Below are positions 27,203-36,800 of a stretch of 64,000 nucleotides of DNA, one piece after another. Each line of letters begins with the position of its first letter. Position 1 is the stretch's first letter. The translations under genes were made by a program, and so were the position numbers. This DNA is from Galbibacter sp048266365 (lineage in GTDB: Bacteria > Bacteroidota > Bacteroidia > Flavobacteriales > Flavobacteriaceae). The DNA lies in NCBI RefSeq assembly GCF_048266365.1, contig NZ_JBLWZP010000014.1:8503-72502 (forward strand), given 5' to 3'. Below the pieces are notes generated by a model. That model saw nothing but the letters and a program-made list of their open reading frames with translations, was not told the DNA's origin and did no database searches.

Positions 27203-28717
27203 ATGGCAAAACAAGTTTTACCTGAGCAACTTATGAACTCTGTTCTTGGAAAGTTGTACGATGTACTGACCAATGGGGACGATGTCGTACCTAAATCAGA
27301 TGATAATTATTTGGCTTGGCTTTCCGTAGGAATGCCCTATCCAAAAGAAGAACTGGAATTTTTATCCACAGGATTTACAGGAATTTACCGGGAACCGGAA
27401 GTCGAAGAAGGAAAAGAACCAAAAGAAAAGACTCCGGAAGAGATTAATGCCCTGTTAGCACAAGATGCTACCCGAAAATACATGCAGGCCGAAAACCTTG
27501 CCCGTCTATGTGATATGGTACCTGATACCAGTGGCGTAAAGGGTGCCGTCACCATGAACGTGTGGAATCCGGAAAACACCCTGAGTCAGGCATATATGCA
27601 TATACTGAAATTCAGTCAAGTTGCTAATTTTGAGCCCGATGAAAAGACCAAGGCCAAGATTGTAAGGCTAAGGGGGCTTTTACAAGAAAAGAAAATAAAG
27701 AAGAACCTGATTACAGAAGAGGAAGAAGAAGTTTTGGAAGAAACCGCCTTGGTTAAAAAATACAACGAAAAACTTCAGAATTTTCTAAATGTAGCTTTGG
27801 AGTATAATACGCATCGCGTCAATGCCCTGGCTGGAAAAGATCCGGCAGCCGTACACTTCTTTACGATGAATGCATCCATATTGAGGAGTAAAGTAATGGC
27901 TGCTAAAAACGATTGGATAACCAATGGATTCAAGGAAGAGTATGATCAGATTGCCGCATACATTGCACAGGTTGAAGGAAGAAGTATGCTTACATTAAAA
28001 CAGCAATACATTGATGACTTTGAGAAATCCAGACTTACCGGACCTTCTTCAGGATCTGATTTTTACTATACCTCGCTCCTACCGGGCGGTTTTGCTGAAA
28101 CCGATAACGGATGGACTGAGTTTACATTTAATAGTGGTGACTATGCTTCCAATTACAAATTTGATAAGAAAAAAGGTGGCGGAGGCGGTGGACTTTCTTT
28201 AGGCTTCTTCAATATTGGAGGAAAAGGAAGTTACGAAAAAACTAAATCCAAGCGTAAAATTGATACTTCGCGTTTTCAGCTACGTTTTAAGATATGTCAG
28301 GTACCTATCGTCCGTCCTGGAGTTAACATTAATTTTTTAACTAGCAAATACTGGAGATTTGATAAAAGCAATCCTGAATTTAAGGACAACATGGTTTCGG
28401 ATGGTGGAAACCCACCACAAGGAATGATCCCGGCGTATACTACCACGGCTATTTTTGTAAAGGATCTGAACTTATTTTTCGGAGAATCACATTCTGAATT
28501 GGCTACTGAAATGGAAAAAGCCAGTGGTGGGGGCTTTGTTTCATGGGGACCTTTTCATGCCGGTGGAGGCTATTCGAGCCATAGCCAAGAGCGTAATTTC
28601 GAGTCAAATTATGATTCTCAGGGGATTCGTATAAAAGGGATGCAACTAATAGGTTTTAAATGCCACATTCTTCCAAAATCCCCGGATGCAAAACCAGATG
28701 TTAAAGAATGGGTGTAA
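27203..28717 (+). CDS. Unknown large protein A of the five-gene operon
   Basis: This 504-residue protein has no signal peptide or clear membrane helix. The N-terminal half (about 1-270) is mostly helical and charged. From about 285 it is strand-rich: FYYTSLLPGGF, then a Gly-rich stretch with GGGGGGLSLGFFNIGG (about 325-345), FKICQVPIVRPG with NFLTSKYWRF, and IPAYTTTAIFVKDLNLF. It ends GMQLIGFKCHILPKSP. The last four landmarks have counterparts in the next protein, so the two share a fold. I do not recognise it by name. The glycine-rich hairpin resembles membrane-inserting segments of pore formers, but that is speculative. It is first in the operon, 17 bases before the second gene. Confidence 0.88.
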   Translation: MAKQVLPEQLMNSVLGKLYDVLTNGDDVVPKSDDNYLAWLSVGMPYPKEELEFLSTGFTGIYREPEVEEGKEPKEKTPEEINALLAQDATRKYMQAENLARLCDMVPDTSGVKGAVTMNVWNPENTLSQAYMHILKFSQVANFEPDEKTKAKIVRLRGLLQEKKIKKNLITEEEEEVLEETALVKKYNEKLQNFLNVALEYNTHRVNALAGKDPAAVHFFTMNASILRSKVMAAKNDWITNGFKEEYDQIAAYIAQVEGRSMLTLKQQYIDDFEKSRLTGPSSGSDFYYTSLLPGGFAETDNGWTEFTFNSGDYASNYKFDKKKGGGGGGLSLGFFNIGGKGSYEKTKSKRKIDTSRFQLRFKICQVPIVRPGVNINFLTSKYWRFDKSNPEFKDNMVSDGGNPPQGMIPAYTTTAIFVKDLNLFFGESHSELATEMEKASGGGFVSWGPFHAGGGYSSHSQERNFESNYDSQGIRIKGMQLIGFKCHILPKSPDAKPDVKEWV

Positions 28718-28734
28718 TCATATAGCTAAATCTT

Positions 28735-30507
28735 ATGTCAGAATTATCAACCATATTCGAGAAGATCAAAAAGGTCTTTTTAACCAATTTAAGTCAGGAT
28801 GAGGAAAAGGAGGATTACCACCTTATTTTTTCTCCTTTTTCCACTGGCTTTACCTATGATGACTTCCTTTTTTTAGATTCCAACATGGCAACAGAAGATG
28901 CTAAGAAGTATGTGGATGAACTGTATGAGTTTTCCCAAATCGCCAATACCATTCCAAGGGAAAATAATTTTTGGGCTTTATCGGGACAACAGAAGGACTA
29001 TTTATTTAACCCCTATAAAAGTATTCTTCAAAGCCTACGGCTTTTGGATCCAGATACCATTAAAATTGAAATGTTTTACAAGCATCCAATTTTTTTAAAG
29101 GCTCTGGAAGTTTTAGGTACCGAAGATATAAATGGATACAAGTCTTTTTTTGAATTACGCACTAAAATTGCAAATGAAATTGAAAACTTAGGTGATTCCC
29201 TTAACGATGCTAACAAAGCGGCTATTGAATTGGAAATTCAATTAAAAAAAGACAATTTGAAATCAGTAGAAAAACAGTGGAAGGAGACGGGTAATAAAGA
29301 AGAGATTGATGAGAAGATTCTAACAATTGTTAAGGACGAGTTTAAACGATTTTTGTTACGCTTCAATGAGGTCAAAGGAATATTGGATACTGCCAAAAGA
29401 GAACATGCAGGAAGCGGAGATAGTTTTTATTTAACCAGTTGTCTTCCCAATAATTTATACGATGGTGAAAAAATCGAATGGACTAAAATTGAAATGAATA
29501 AGTCTGATTTGGAGGAGATAAAAAAGGATATACAGCCGGAAGAATACAGCGAAATTATTGGAAGTTCAGGACTCTCGGACCTGGAATTTGAAAAAATTAC
29601 TTTTGAGGTTCTTTTTGCAGGGGTCACTAGACCTTGGTTTGATAATAGAATTCTGAATTCTCCTTTTTGGACGATCCATATTTTAAACAAAGAAGAAATT
29701 GAAATCCCTAGGGTTACAAGCAAGCTGATATTTGTACGCCAAGTGGAGATGAAAGTGTCGGATAATGAGAAGAACAAAAAAGTATTACTTCAACATAAGA
29801 CACTACAAAATTTAGGTCCCTTTATTGTAAATATGGCTCAACTGAAAACCGGCCAAAAGGTTCAGCTGAACTCTGTAAACAAAGGGCTTAAATTAAACAG
29901 AAAAACATTACTGAATGTTTCTGCACAGCTTCATCGGAAGAAGGAGTTGAATAAGAACCAGTCAATTCAAAAAGTAATTGCAAAAAAACAAAGTCAATTT
30001 TTGAGACTTTCACCACAATTAAGACAAATGCAAAGCATTAAAATGACCACCGTAAAAAAACCACCGGTCATAAAAAAATCACTGTTGGCCAAGCCTATGC
30101 TATTCCTCAAGTTGAATACAATGCTTTTAAATCAGGTCTCGTGCAGGTTCAACTTTAAAGATGCCAATACCCAAAAAGACGTAGCGGTGGCCATTGAAGA
30201 AATAAAGATTCTCAAACAAGGGAAGCCAATTTCAATTAAGATGACCAAATCCAACAATGGACTGGCAACTAATTTACCTGCCAATACAATGTATGAAATA
30301 AGGATCCAAACCAAGGGATATGAGCAACTGCAATTTTCATTTAAAACGACAACGAAAAAAAGTAATAAGAATCTATCAAACTACACATTTAAACTGAATC
30401 CTGAAGTCGTAGAGGAAGTTGACATAGAATCTTTTCAATTGATTGGTGTTGTGGCAAGAGTTATAAAACCATTTCCACAACCGATCCAAACTGCTGATTA
30501 TATATAA
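28735..30507 (+). CDS. Unknown large protein B, distant paralogue of protein A
   Basis: This 590-residue protein has no signal peptide. A helical N-terminal part (1-220) precedes FYLTSCLPNNL (about 230), VLFAGVTRPWFDNRILNSPF (about 295) and TSKLIFVRQVEMKV, which parallel protein A. Next comes a basic, Lys/Gln-rich linker (about 370-460). A carboxypeptidase-regulatory-like beta domain (about 470-560, CRFNFKDANTQKDVAVAIEE) follows, and the protein ends FQLIGVVARVIKPFPQP, again as in protein A. Such beta domains often mediate binding. The linker and beta domain appear inserted in the middle of the shared fold. Function unknown; probably a structural partner of protein A. Confidence 0.88.
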   Translation: MSELSTIFEKIKKVFLTNLSQDEEKEDYHLIFSPFSTGFTYDDFLFLDSNMATEDAKKYVDELYEFSQIANTIPRENNFWALSGQQKDYLFNPYKSILQSLRLLDPDTIKIEMFYKHPIFLKALEVLGTEDINGYKSFFELRTKIANEIENLGDSLNDANKAAIELEIQLKKDNLKSVEKQWKETGNKEEIDEKILTIVKDEFKRFLLRFNEVKGILDTAKREHAGSGDSFYLTSCLPNNLYDGEKIEWTKIEMNKSDLEEIKKDIQPEEYSEIIGSSGLSDLEFEKITFEVLFAGVTRPWFDNRILNSPFWTIHILNKEEIEIPRVTSKLIFVRQVEMKVSDNEKNKKVLLQHKTLQNLGPFIVNMAQLKTGQKVQLNSVNKGLKLNRKTLLNVSAQLHRKKELNKNQSIQKVIAKKQSQFLRLSPQLRQMQSIKMTTVKKPPVIKKSLLAKPMLFLKLNTMLLNQVSCRFNFKDANTQKDVAVAIEEIKILKQGKPISIKMTKSNNGLATNLPANTMYEIRIQTKGYEQLQFSFKTTTKKSNKNLSNYTFKLNPEVVEEVDIESFQLIGVVARVIKPFPQPIQTADYI

Positions 30508-30533
30508 CATGAATTAACTTTAAAAAGATTACA

Positions 30534-31982
30534 ATGACAGCAAAAAAGAAGGGGAATTATAATCTTAAAAATAATAAGGAAAACGGATTTCATTCGAAAT
30601 CCAATAAACACACTAAAGAAGGACGGGCTTATGAGAATGATTACGATACAGACGATTATTCCAAAGATGACCACTCCTCTTATGTAGATGACTACAAAAC
30701 CGGAAAATCTTATAAAGAAGGACGGTCTTACGAGGATGACATTGATACGACTGATATTGGAAAGCGTAACGAAGATGGTGTCGGTATGGTTGAATTCAGG
30801 GACAATCCTGAAAAGGATTATTCCTATGATACCAAAAAAAATGTCCCACCCTTGGATACTTCTAACAATGTTGGAAAGCTTGATTATTTTGAGGCAAGTA
30901 GAGGCTCAGCTAAAGGAGGCGGTGATAATGTAGAGGAGTATGAAAATGAATCCCCTGCAAAACCTGAAACTACAGGTAGCAGTAATCCTTTTACCAGGTT
31001 TATAGAGCGGTTCGGAGATATACTATTTAGAAATAGTGCTGATATCAATCGCTTTTTTGCTGATCATAGTGATCAGGATAATTTTATGGCTTGGTTTAAA
31101 GATGAAGTCGGGGGAAGATCTCATTGGAGAGAACGAAACATTCCCCATAGGAATTTTGACAAGCATTTAAATAACTTTAATGAAGTATGGGACAATATTC
31201 CATTGTTGTATACCGGAAATGTAGGATCCTTTGAGATCAATATATTTCAGTTTTTTGCCCTGGCGAGTATCATTATTAATGAAACTGGCGGCACTTTTCG
31301 ACCCATACGAGAACGGGGTAGTTTGGCCTATATGTTTGGCACTAATGGAGGGCGTAAACGTTCGTATAATAATTATCCCCAAAATAGACCCAACAACAGA
31401 ACTGCATTCCAATTATTTAACGATCGGGACTTTTTAGAGACCCATAGTGATCTTGATCATTATGAAGATGTCGCAAATACAACTAATAGGGCATGGAACG
31501 GAGACACCTATCCGGCTGGATTTCCTACTGATCCTGCCCAAGGAGGGATAATCGCCGAGGCTGACTTTTATAAATTCAGTGGTCGTGGATTGGTGCAAAC
31601 CACATGGAGACGTAATTACGAGGCCTATATTGAACTTGTTCAACAATACGGAGGTAATGATCAGGTTCTCAATGCATATAAAGAACGTTGGAACAGGGCT
31701 TTTGAGTCTCTCAATATAGGCATCATCGCCACACAGACCAGTAATAGAGATTGGGATAGCTTGTTTTTAGGTACTCATATGGAATTTGCCGCCATGGCAG
31801 TCTATGCTTTTCAACATAGAAGAAATGATTTTTTAACCATTCCTGTAGATGCTAGCATACTTCAACGAGAGACTAATCGTTCCGGATCACTATACTATGT
31901 GGGATATCGTGTCGGGGGTAGGGAATCATATGGACGCAAAGTAAAAAACAGAGTGATACAAATGATGAATACCCTATTATAA
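30534..31982 (+). CDS. GH19/lysozyme-like protein with acidic repeat N-terminus
   Basis: The 482-residue protein has two parts. Residues about 1-150 are hydrophilic, rich in Asp, Tyr, Lys and Gly, and contain a repeated unit (KEGRAYENDYDTDDYSK and KEGRSYEDDIDTTDIGK). Residues about 230-482 resemble a lysozyme-like/GH19 catalytic domain: Glu250 in INETGGTF is the likely acid, and SGRGLVQTTWRRNYEAYIEL (about 348-367) matches the substrate-cleft GRGxxQxTxxxNY motif. It would cleave peptidoglycan or chitin-like chains. There is no signal peptide, odd for a wall-degrading enzyme, which implies another export route or action inside a target cell. It lies 26 bases after protein B. Confidence 0.78.
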   Translation: MTAKKKGNYNLKNNKENGFHSKSNKHTKEGRAYENDYDTDDYSKDDHSSYVDDYKTGKSYKEGRSYEDDIDTTDIGKRNEDGVGMVEFRDNPEKDYSYDTKKNVPPLDTSNNVGKLDYFEASRGSAKGGGDNVEEYENESPAKPETTGSSNPFTRFIERFGDILFRNSADINRFFADHSDQDNFMAWFKDEVGGRSHWRERNIPHRNFDKHLNNFNEVWDNIPLLYTGNVGSFEINIFQFFALASIIINETGGTFRPIRERGSLAYMFGTNGGRKRSYNNYPQNRPNNRTAFQLFNDRDFLETHSDLDHYEDVANTTNRAWNGDTYPAGFPTDPAQGGIIAEADFYKFSGRGLVQTTWRRNYEAYIELVQQYGGNDQVLNAYKERWNRAFESLNIGIIATQTSNRDWDSLFLGTHMEFAAMAVYAFQHRRNDFLTIPVDASILQRETNRSGSLYYVGYRVGGRESYGRKVKNRVIQMMNTLL

Positions 31983-32013
31983 AAAAGAACAAGATAATTT
32001 AAAACAAAAGACT

Positions 32014-33387
32014 ATGTCAAATGCAATCGTAAAAGCAGCAGTTAACGGTAGAGCCCAATTTCAAGGAAAGGGCTATCTGTTCGATGGAAATAAATACACC
32101 CGCTACAACTGGGATGAAGACAAACCAGATCCTGGTTATCCCAAAGATCTATCCCTATGGAAATTAACCGGAGCATTTGCCGATGGAATTGATGCGGCTA
32201 TTAATGGATTAGCGTCTTTTGAAGGAAATGCTTATTTGTTTAAGGGTGATCAATACGTTAAATATAATTGGAAATCGGATAAACCGCTGGCAGGATATCC
32301 AAAGCCATTGTCTCTATGGAATTTGCCAGGAGATTTTAATAATGGAATTGATGCCGCATGTAATGGAAGGGGGCTTTTTGAGGGTTATGGGTATTTATTC
32401 AAAAAAGATCAATATGTGAAGTATAATTGGGAAAAGGACGAACCCGTTCCTGGATATCCGAGGGCGCTTTCAACCTGGAATCTTCCACCTGAGTTTAGTA
32501 CTGGAGTGGACGCGGCTATTAACGGTGTAGGACGGTTCGAGGGCTATTTGTATTTTTTCAAGGGAGATCAGTATATGCGATACAATTGGGCAGATAACAC
32601 GGCTGAAGGCCCCTGGTCCATAGCAAAAAACTGGCACATTTCTCAAATAGGCCCTAAAGACGATAGTGATGCTTTATATACTAAGTTCGGCTTAGACGGC
32701 GAAATCAGTAAGGATGCGTTTAGAATTGCCTATTTAGGATATCGTAAGATTGACAATGGTTGCCCCAGCAATGCTACCAAAACGGTAGGTAATGGAGAGA
32801 AAGAAACTATAGTATATGATAAGAGTAATAATTACTTGATTATTATAGATTTCTCTATTCCTTCCAATAAAAGGCGGTTGGTGGTATTGAATATGAAAAC
32901 ACAAAAGAAAAGGAACTTCCTATATGTTTCTCATGGAGTTAACACAGAAGGAAAGCGCCATCACGCTGAGCATTTTTCAAATACTTTGGGTTCCAATAAG
33001 TCTAGTTTGGGTTTCTTTGTAACAGGATTTGCATTTCATAAAGACAAGAAAAAGAAAGACGGAAGTGTAGAAAAACGGGTATGGTTAAAATTACATGGTC
33101 TAGAAAAAGATATCAATGATAAAGCTCAAAGACGTGGAATCATGATGCATACCGCCAGTTACGTCAAAGAAAACTCTGGAGTAGTAGGGAGAAGCCATGG
33201 TTGTCCTGCCATTGACCCTTTCGAGAATGAAACTATCAACAATAAACTTAAAAACAAATTATTTGAGGAAATTAAAAATGGCAGTCTGCTATTTGCCTAT
33301 ACAACTAAAGCAAATGCGACTGATGATAATGGTAAGAATTATTACGATTCTTCAAGTTTATTAAAATGCCTGGAAAGGCAATTTTAA
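32014..33387 (+). CDS. Hemopexin-repeat protein fused to an L,D-transpeptidase-like domain
   Basis: This 457-residue protein has four hemopexin repeats in the first 210 residues, each with the pattern AAxNGxxxFEGxxYLFKGDQY followed by KYNW and SLWNLP. The C-terminal part (about 225-457) matches the YkuD_2-type murein L,D-transpeptidase-like family: a conserved HGV, IMMHTASYV and the catalytic SHGCPAI with Cys397. It should act on peptidoglycan stem peptides, with the propeller as binding module. Hemopexin repeats in bacteria are known from photopexins. No signal peptide is present, again unusual. It is the fourth gene of the operon, 31 bases after the GH19-like gene. Confidence 0.87.
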   Translation: MSNAIVKAAVNGRAQFQGKGYLFDGNKYTRYNWDEDKPDPGYPKDLSLWKLTGAFADGIDAAINGLASFEGNAYLFKGDQYVKYNWKSDKPLAGYPKPLSLWNLPGDFNNGIDAACNGRGLFEGYGYLFKKDQYVKYNWEKDEPVPGYPRALSTWNLPPEFSTGVDAAINGVGRFEGYLYFFKGDQYMRYNWADNTAEGPWSIAKNWHISQIGPKDDSDALYTKFGLDGEISKDAFRIAYLGYRKIDNGCPSNATKTVGNGEKETIVYDKSNNYLIIIDFSIPSNKRRLVVLNMKTQKKRNFLYVSHGVNTEGKRHHAEHFSNTLGSNKSSLGFFVTGFAFHKDKKKKDGSVEKRVWLKLHGLEKDINDKAQRRGIMMHTASYVKENSGVVGRSHGCPAIDPFENETINNKLKNKLFEEIKNGSLLFAYTTKANATDDNGKNYYDSSSLLKCLERQF

Positions 33388-33399
33388 AAAATAATTAAA

Positions 33400-33681
33400 A
33401 TGAAAAAATCACGTTTTCTATACGTACTTTATATGGCGAGTTTGATGGTGTTGATTTCATGTAATAATAAAAAGGAAAAAGATACTAGTAGTGATGTTAC
33501 TGAAGAGGTCGACACTGATCAAAAAACGGACGAATCTCCACAAAGTGAAGGTATTAACAAGGAGTATATAGATCTAAAAATCACTGATGTAAAGCTCATT
33601 AAGTTAAATAATCCCGGAAATTCATGGATTGCCCATACTTTGAAGGTAACCAAAGGAAATTACGAGCTTAACTATCAATAA
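33400..33681 (+). CDS. Small lipoprotein closing the operon
   Basis: This 93-residue protein starts MKKSRFLYVLYMASLMVLIS and has a lipobox Cys at residue 21 (LISC). A 35-residue acidic linker precedes a short domain ending TLKVTKGNYELNYQ. It is the only operon member with an export signal. It begins 12 bases after the L,D-transpeptidase-like gene. The family is unknown. Its place after two wall-acting enzymes suggests a protective or anchoring function, by analogy with periplasmic immunity lipoproteins; that is not shown by its sequence. Confidence 0.7.
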   Translation: MKKSRFLYVLYMASLMVLISCNNKKEKDTSSDVTEEVDTDQKTDESPQSEGINKEYIDLKITDVKLIKLNNPGNSWIAHTLKVTKGNYELNYQ

Positions 33682-33819
33682 GTAAAGGTAATACCCAACT
33701 AAATACCACGCAACACGACGCTGTCAAATTCCTATCATAGCTTAAAAAGCAAACGATGCTCATATGAGTTTTGATCCCAATTTAAGCTGGAATGTTACAC
33801 ATATGTAATTAAGTAAGGC

Positions 33820-36800
33820 TTAAAAACTCGCTCTAAACCCAAGGGTAAATCTATTTCCTTCTTTGGAGTTAAAATAGGATAGGTCTAAGTTTACCAGTTC
33901 ACTGGCCACTACAAACACACCCCCTCCAACGGAGTTATGCCATTGCTTGGAATCTTCGTCTTTAACCCATACTCTACCTAGGTCTACTCCACCGTAAACA
34001 CCCAAATTTACAGGTAGGATCGGTGTTTTAAAAGCGTTGAAGGTGTGTCTAATATCACCATTAAACACCAAGCTCTTGTTTCCAGTAAATCGGTTAATAC
34101 GATAGCCTCTCAGACCGCTATTTCCTCCTAAGTAAGGAGCCTGGTAAAACTCAAAATCATCTCCAAAGTTAAGTTGACTTTGTACATTGGTCTTTAATAC
34201 CCACCGGTGATTTTGACTTAAAGGATTATAAAAGGTTATCTGTGGGTTTAAATAAGCAAAGGATGTATTGCTCCCTGATAAGTTAAGGGTATAACCAAGA
34301 GTAGTTTTAAAATACATTCCACGACTAGGGTTTACCGGAATATCGTAGCTTTCATACTCAAAACCTATTTCTGCTGTAGCAAAATAGTGCCAATCGAAAA
34401 ATGAAGCATCGGGATTAAAAGTGGTGATATATCTATTCTGCGTATCCTCTACCTGAGCTCCCTCAAAAATTGCTTTAGCAGAGAGTACACCTCCATATTC
34501 AGATCGTTTTACCAGTCCTAGATACCCCCTTAGGTTACTCCAATTCGTGCGATAATAATCTTTCCCCAAATCATCTTCTAAATTCGTGGTTTGGTTTCCG
34601 AAGCCAAAGAAGTTCCTGGCATAAGTCGGACTGTTATATTTTAAACCATACGCTAAATTTAGCTTATGGAAAATCCCGGAACTTTCCCCGTCATATTTCA
34701 ATTCAATACCGGAAGTAGCAAAATGGAAATTAACTCCTAGACTATGTTTTGAACTAAATGGATTTCTCTCGAATCCATAATTGGTAATAGCATAATTCAC
34801 CCCTGCGATAAAGCCTGCATCGGCATTATAACCTAAACTCGGCAACAGTGTATAGGTGCTGTAATTACTCTTTCCAAAGGTGAAAATATTATTATCGTAT
34901 TTATCGGTGAAGCGTTTGGTTCCCCCATTGTTAAGCTCAACAATATTATCTTTAGATTTAAAATCGTAAAAGCGTACTTTTTTACCGTATCGTATTTTAT
35001 AGGTGTCCCTGTTTTGCCCGCCTATTAATCGTACCAGTATCGGTTGTTTCCCTTGTCCTTTAACCTCAAAAACATCCTTGTCATCCAGCCCGTATATCCA
35101 CAGTTCTTTGGTAACATCCTTATGATAGGTTTTATCTACAATCAGATCAGCCTTTTCACCTTTTTTTATCCTGCGGATTACAACCCTGGTTTCTTTTGGA
35201 CCGGATCGTATCACTTCTATATAATCATCCTTATCAGTTGCGTGTAATATCGCAACCTTGTCCACCAATTTATAATAATCCTTAGCTGTAGTTACTAATC
35301 CATCGAGTCGCTGCATTAACAAAGGCTTTACTTTTTTCATTGTTTCTTCTCGTACCTCGGCAGGAACAGTCATAAAAGCCTGGTCGATAACCTGTTCAGT
35401 CAGGTGATATTGAATAAACTTAGCTTCCCTTACCCAATCCTCTTGATCGCTATTTCGGATTAAGGCCCTATCCATAGGCAATGGTTCCGTATTAATCCAA
35501 CGCAGATGATCAATTTCCGGCCCATAAGGTTGCAACATCTTTGCAGGAGCCATTAAGGCTCGAACTACAGCTAAAAAACTACCGTCGAAATCTGCAAAGG
35601 CCTGATCCCTATCTCTTGGAATTGATCGGTATACGGTTTGCTCTTCTCCCTTGAATTCTGCCCAGCGCCACTGATCTCCATGGCGATCCCAATCTCCAAT
35701 AAGCATATCAAACAATCGCGCTCTGATATAAGCGTTTTCATCCAGAACATTCTCTTCATCCTTTCGAAGTTTTTTGAACAAGTCATCGGTACTTTCAATA
35801 TCTTCAGCATTCCCGAAACTAGCAACATTCTGGTGCTCCTTCGCAGGTCTCTCTTCAATCAAATACAATTCATCTCCGTATTCCGCATTGTATTTCCCCA
35901 GACGCTGTTGTTTAGGAATGTAAAATAGTTCAGGGTTAGTATGATAAAGCTCTACCGCCTTGGAAAGTTCTGATACAGGGTATGCAGCATAAGGATATGA
36001 GGCTGTATAGTAGTCCATCAATAATGATTCCGGCAAGGTCTCTGAAAGATCGTCGATAGAAAGCTTGTGATCCTTCAATACCACTTTTTGTAGAAATTGA
36101 ACAGCACTTTTTTTAACAGCTCTCATATTGTACTCCCTACCTTGAGGATCTTCAAGCCGCAAGGTCCTGGTCTGATGCCCTCCACCTTTACGCACCGGAG
36201 TCAGTCCCCCATAGAGCGTGTCCAAAAGCGCTACTCTAGCCTTAATCTGTGTCCCGTAAAGTTCCCTGTAATGCTCTCCCCAAAACTTTTGATATCCTTT
36301 AGATTTGATAGTCTCATCAGTTGGATAAATAGACGACATCACATGCTGTGGGTACTCCTTTGGAAAATCATCGACATATTGATCTTCCTGAGTAGGGTAA
36401 ACTTCTTTTTGAAATTCTAAATTAGGTTGCCCATTTCTTGCAGTATAAAAACGTGCCCATACCGAACCGTCTTTAAATACATCCAAGGTGGCATAACCTT
36501 GTTTTCCAGATACAAAAAGAGCATCTCCGGTGAGTTTAGTCGGGGATTCTTTTGATCCGGAACCCGCAATCAGTTGTTTGTAGTTGTCATTTTCTATATA
36601 CTGCATGGAATGATCATGCCCGGAGGTAAAAATCACATTCGCCGGAGCCACCATGGCAATAGCCTCTAAACGATCCCTAAGGACCTTGTAACGTTGGTTT
36701 TGTATATCTTGCACCGACACACCTCCTGTTTTTCTAACCTGTGTGATCAGACTACCAATTACTGGAAGCGGTACTTTGTTTTGAAAAGGAAAAAGATGCT

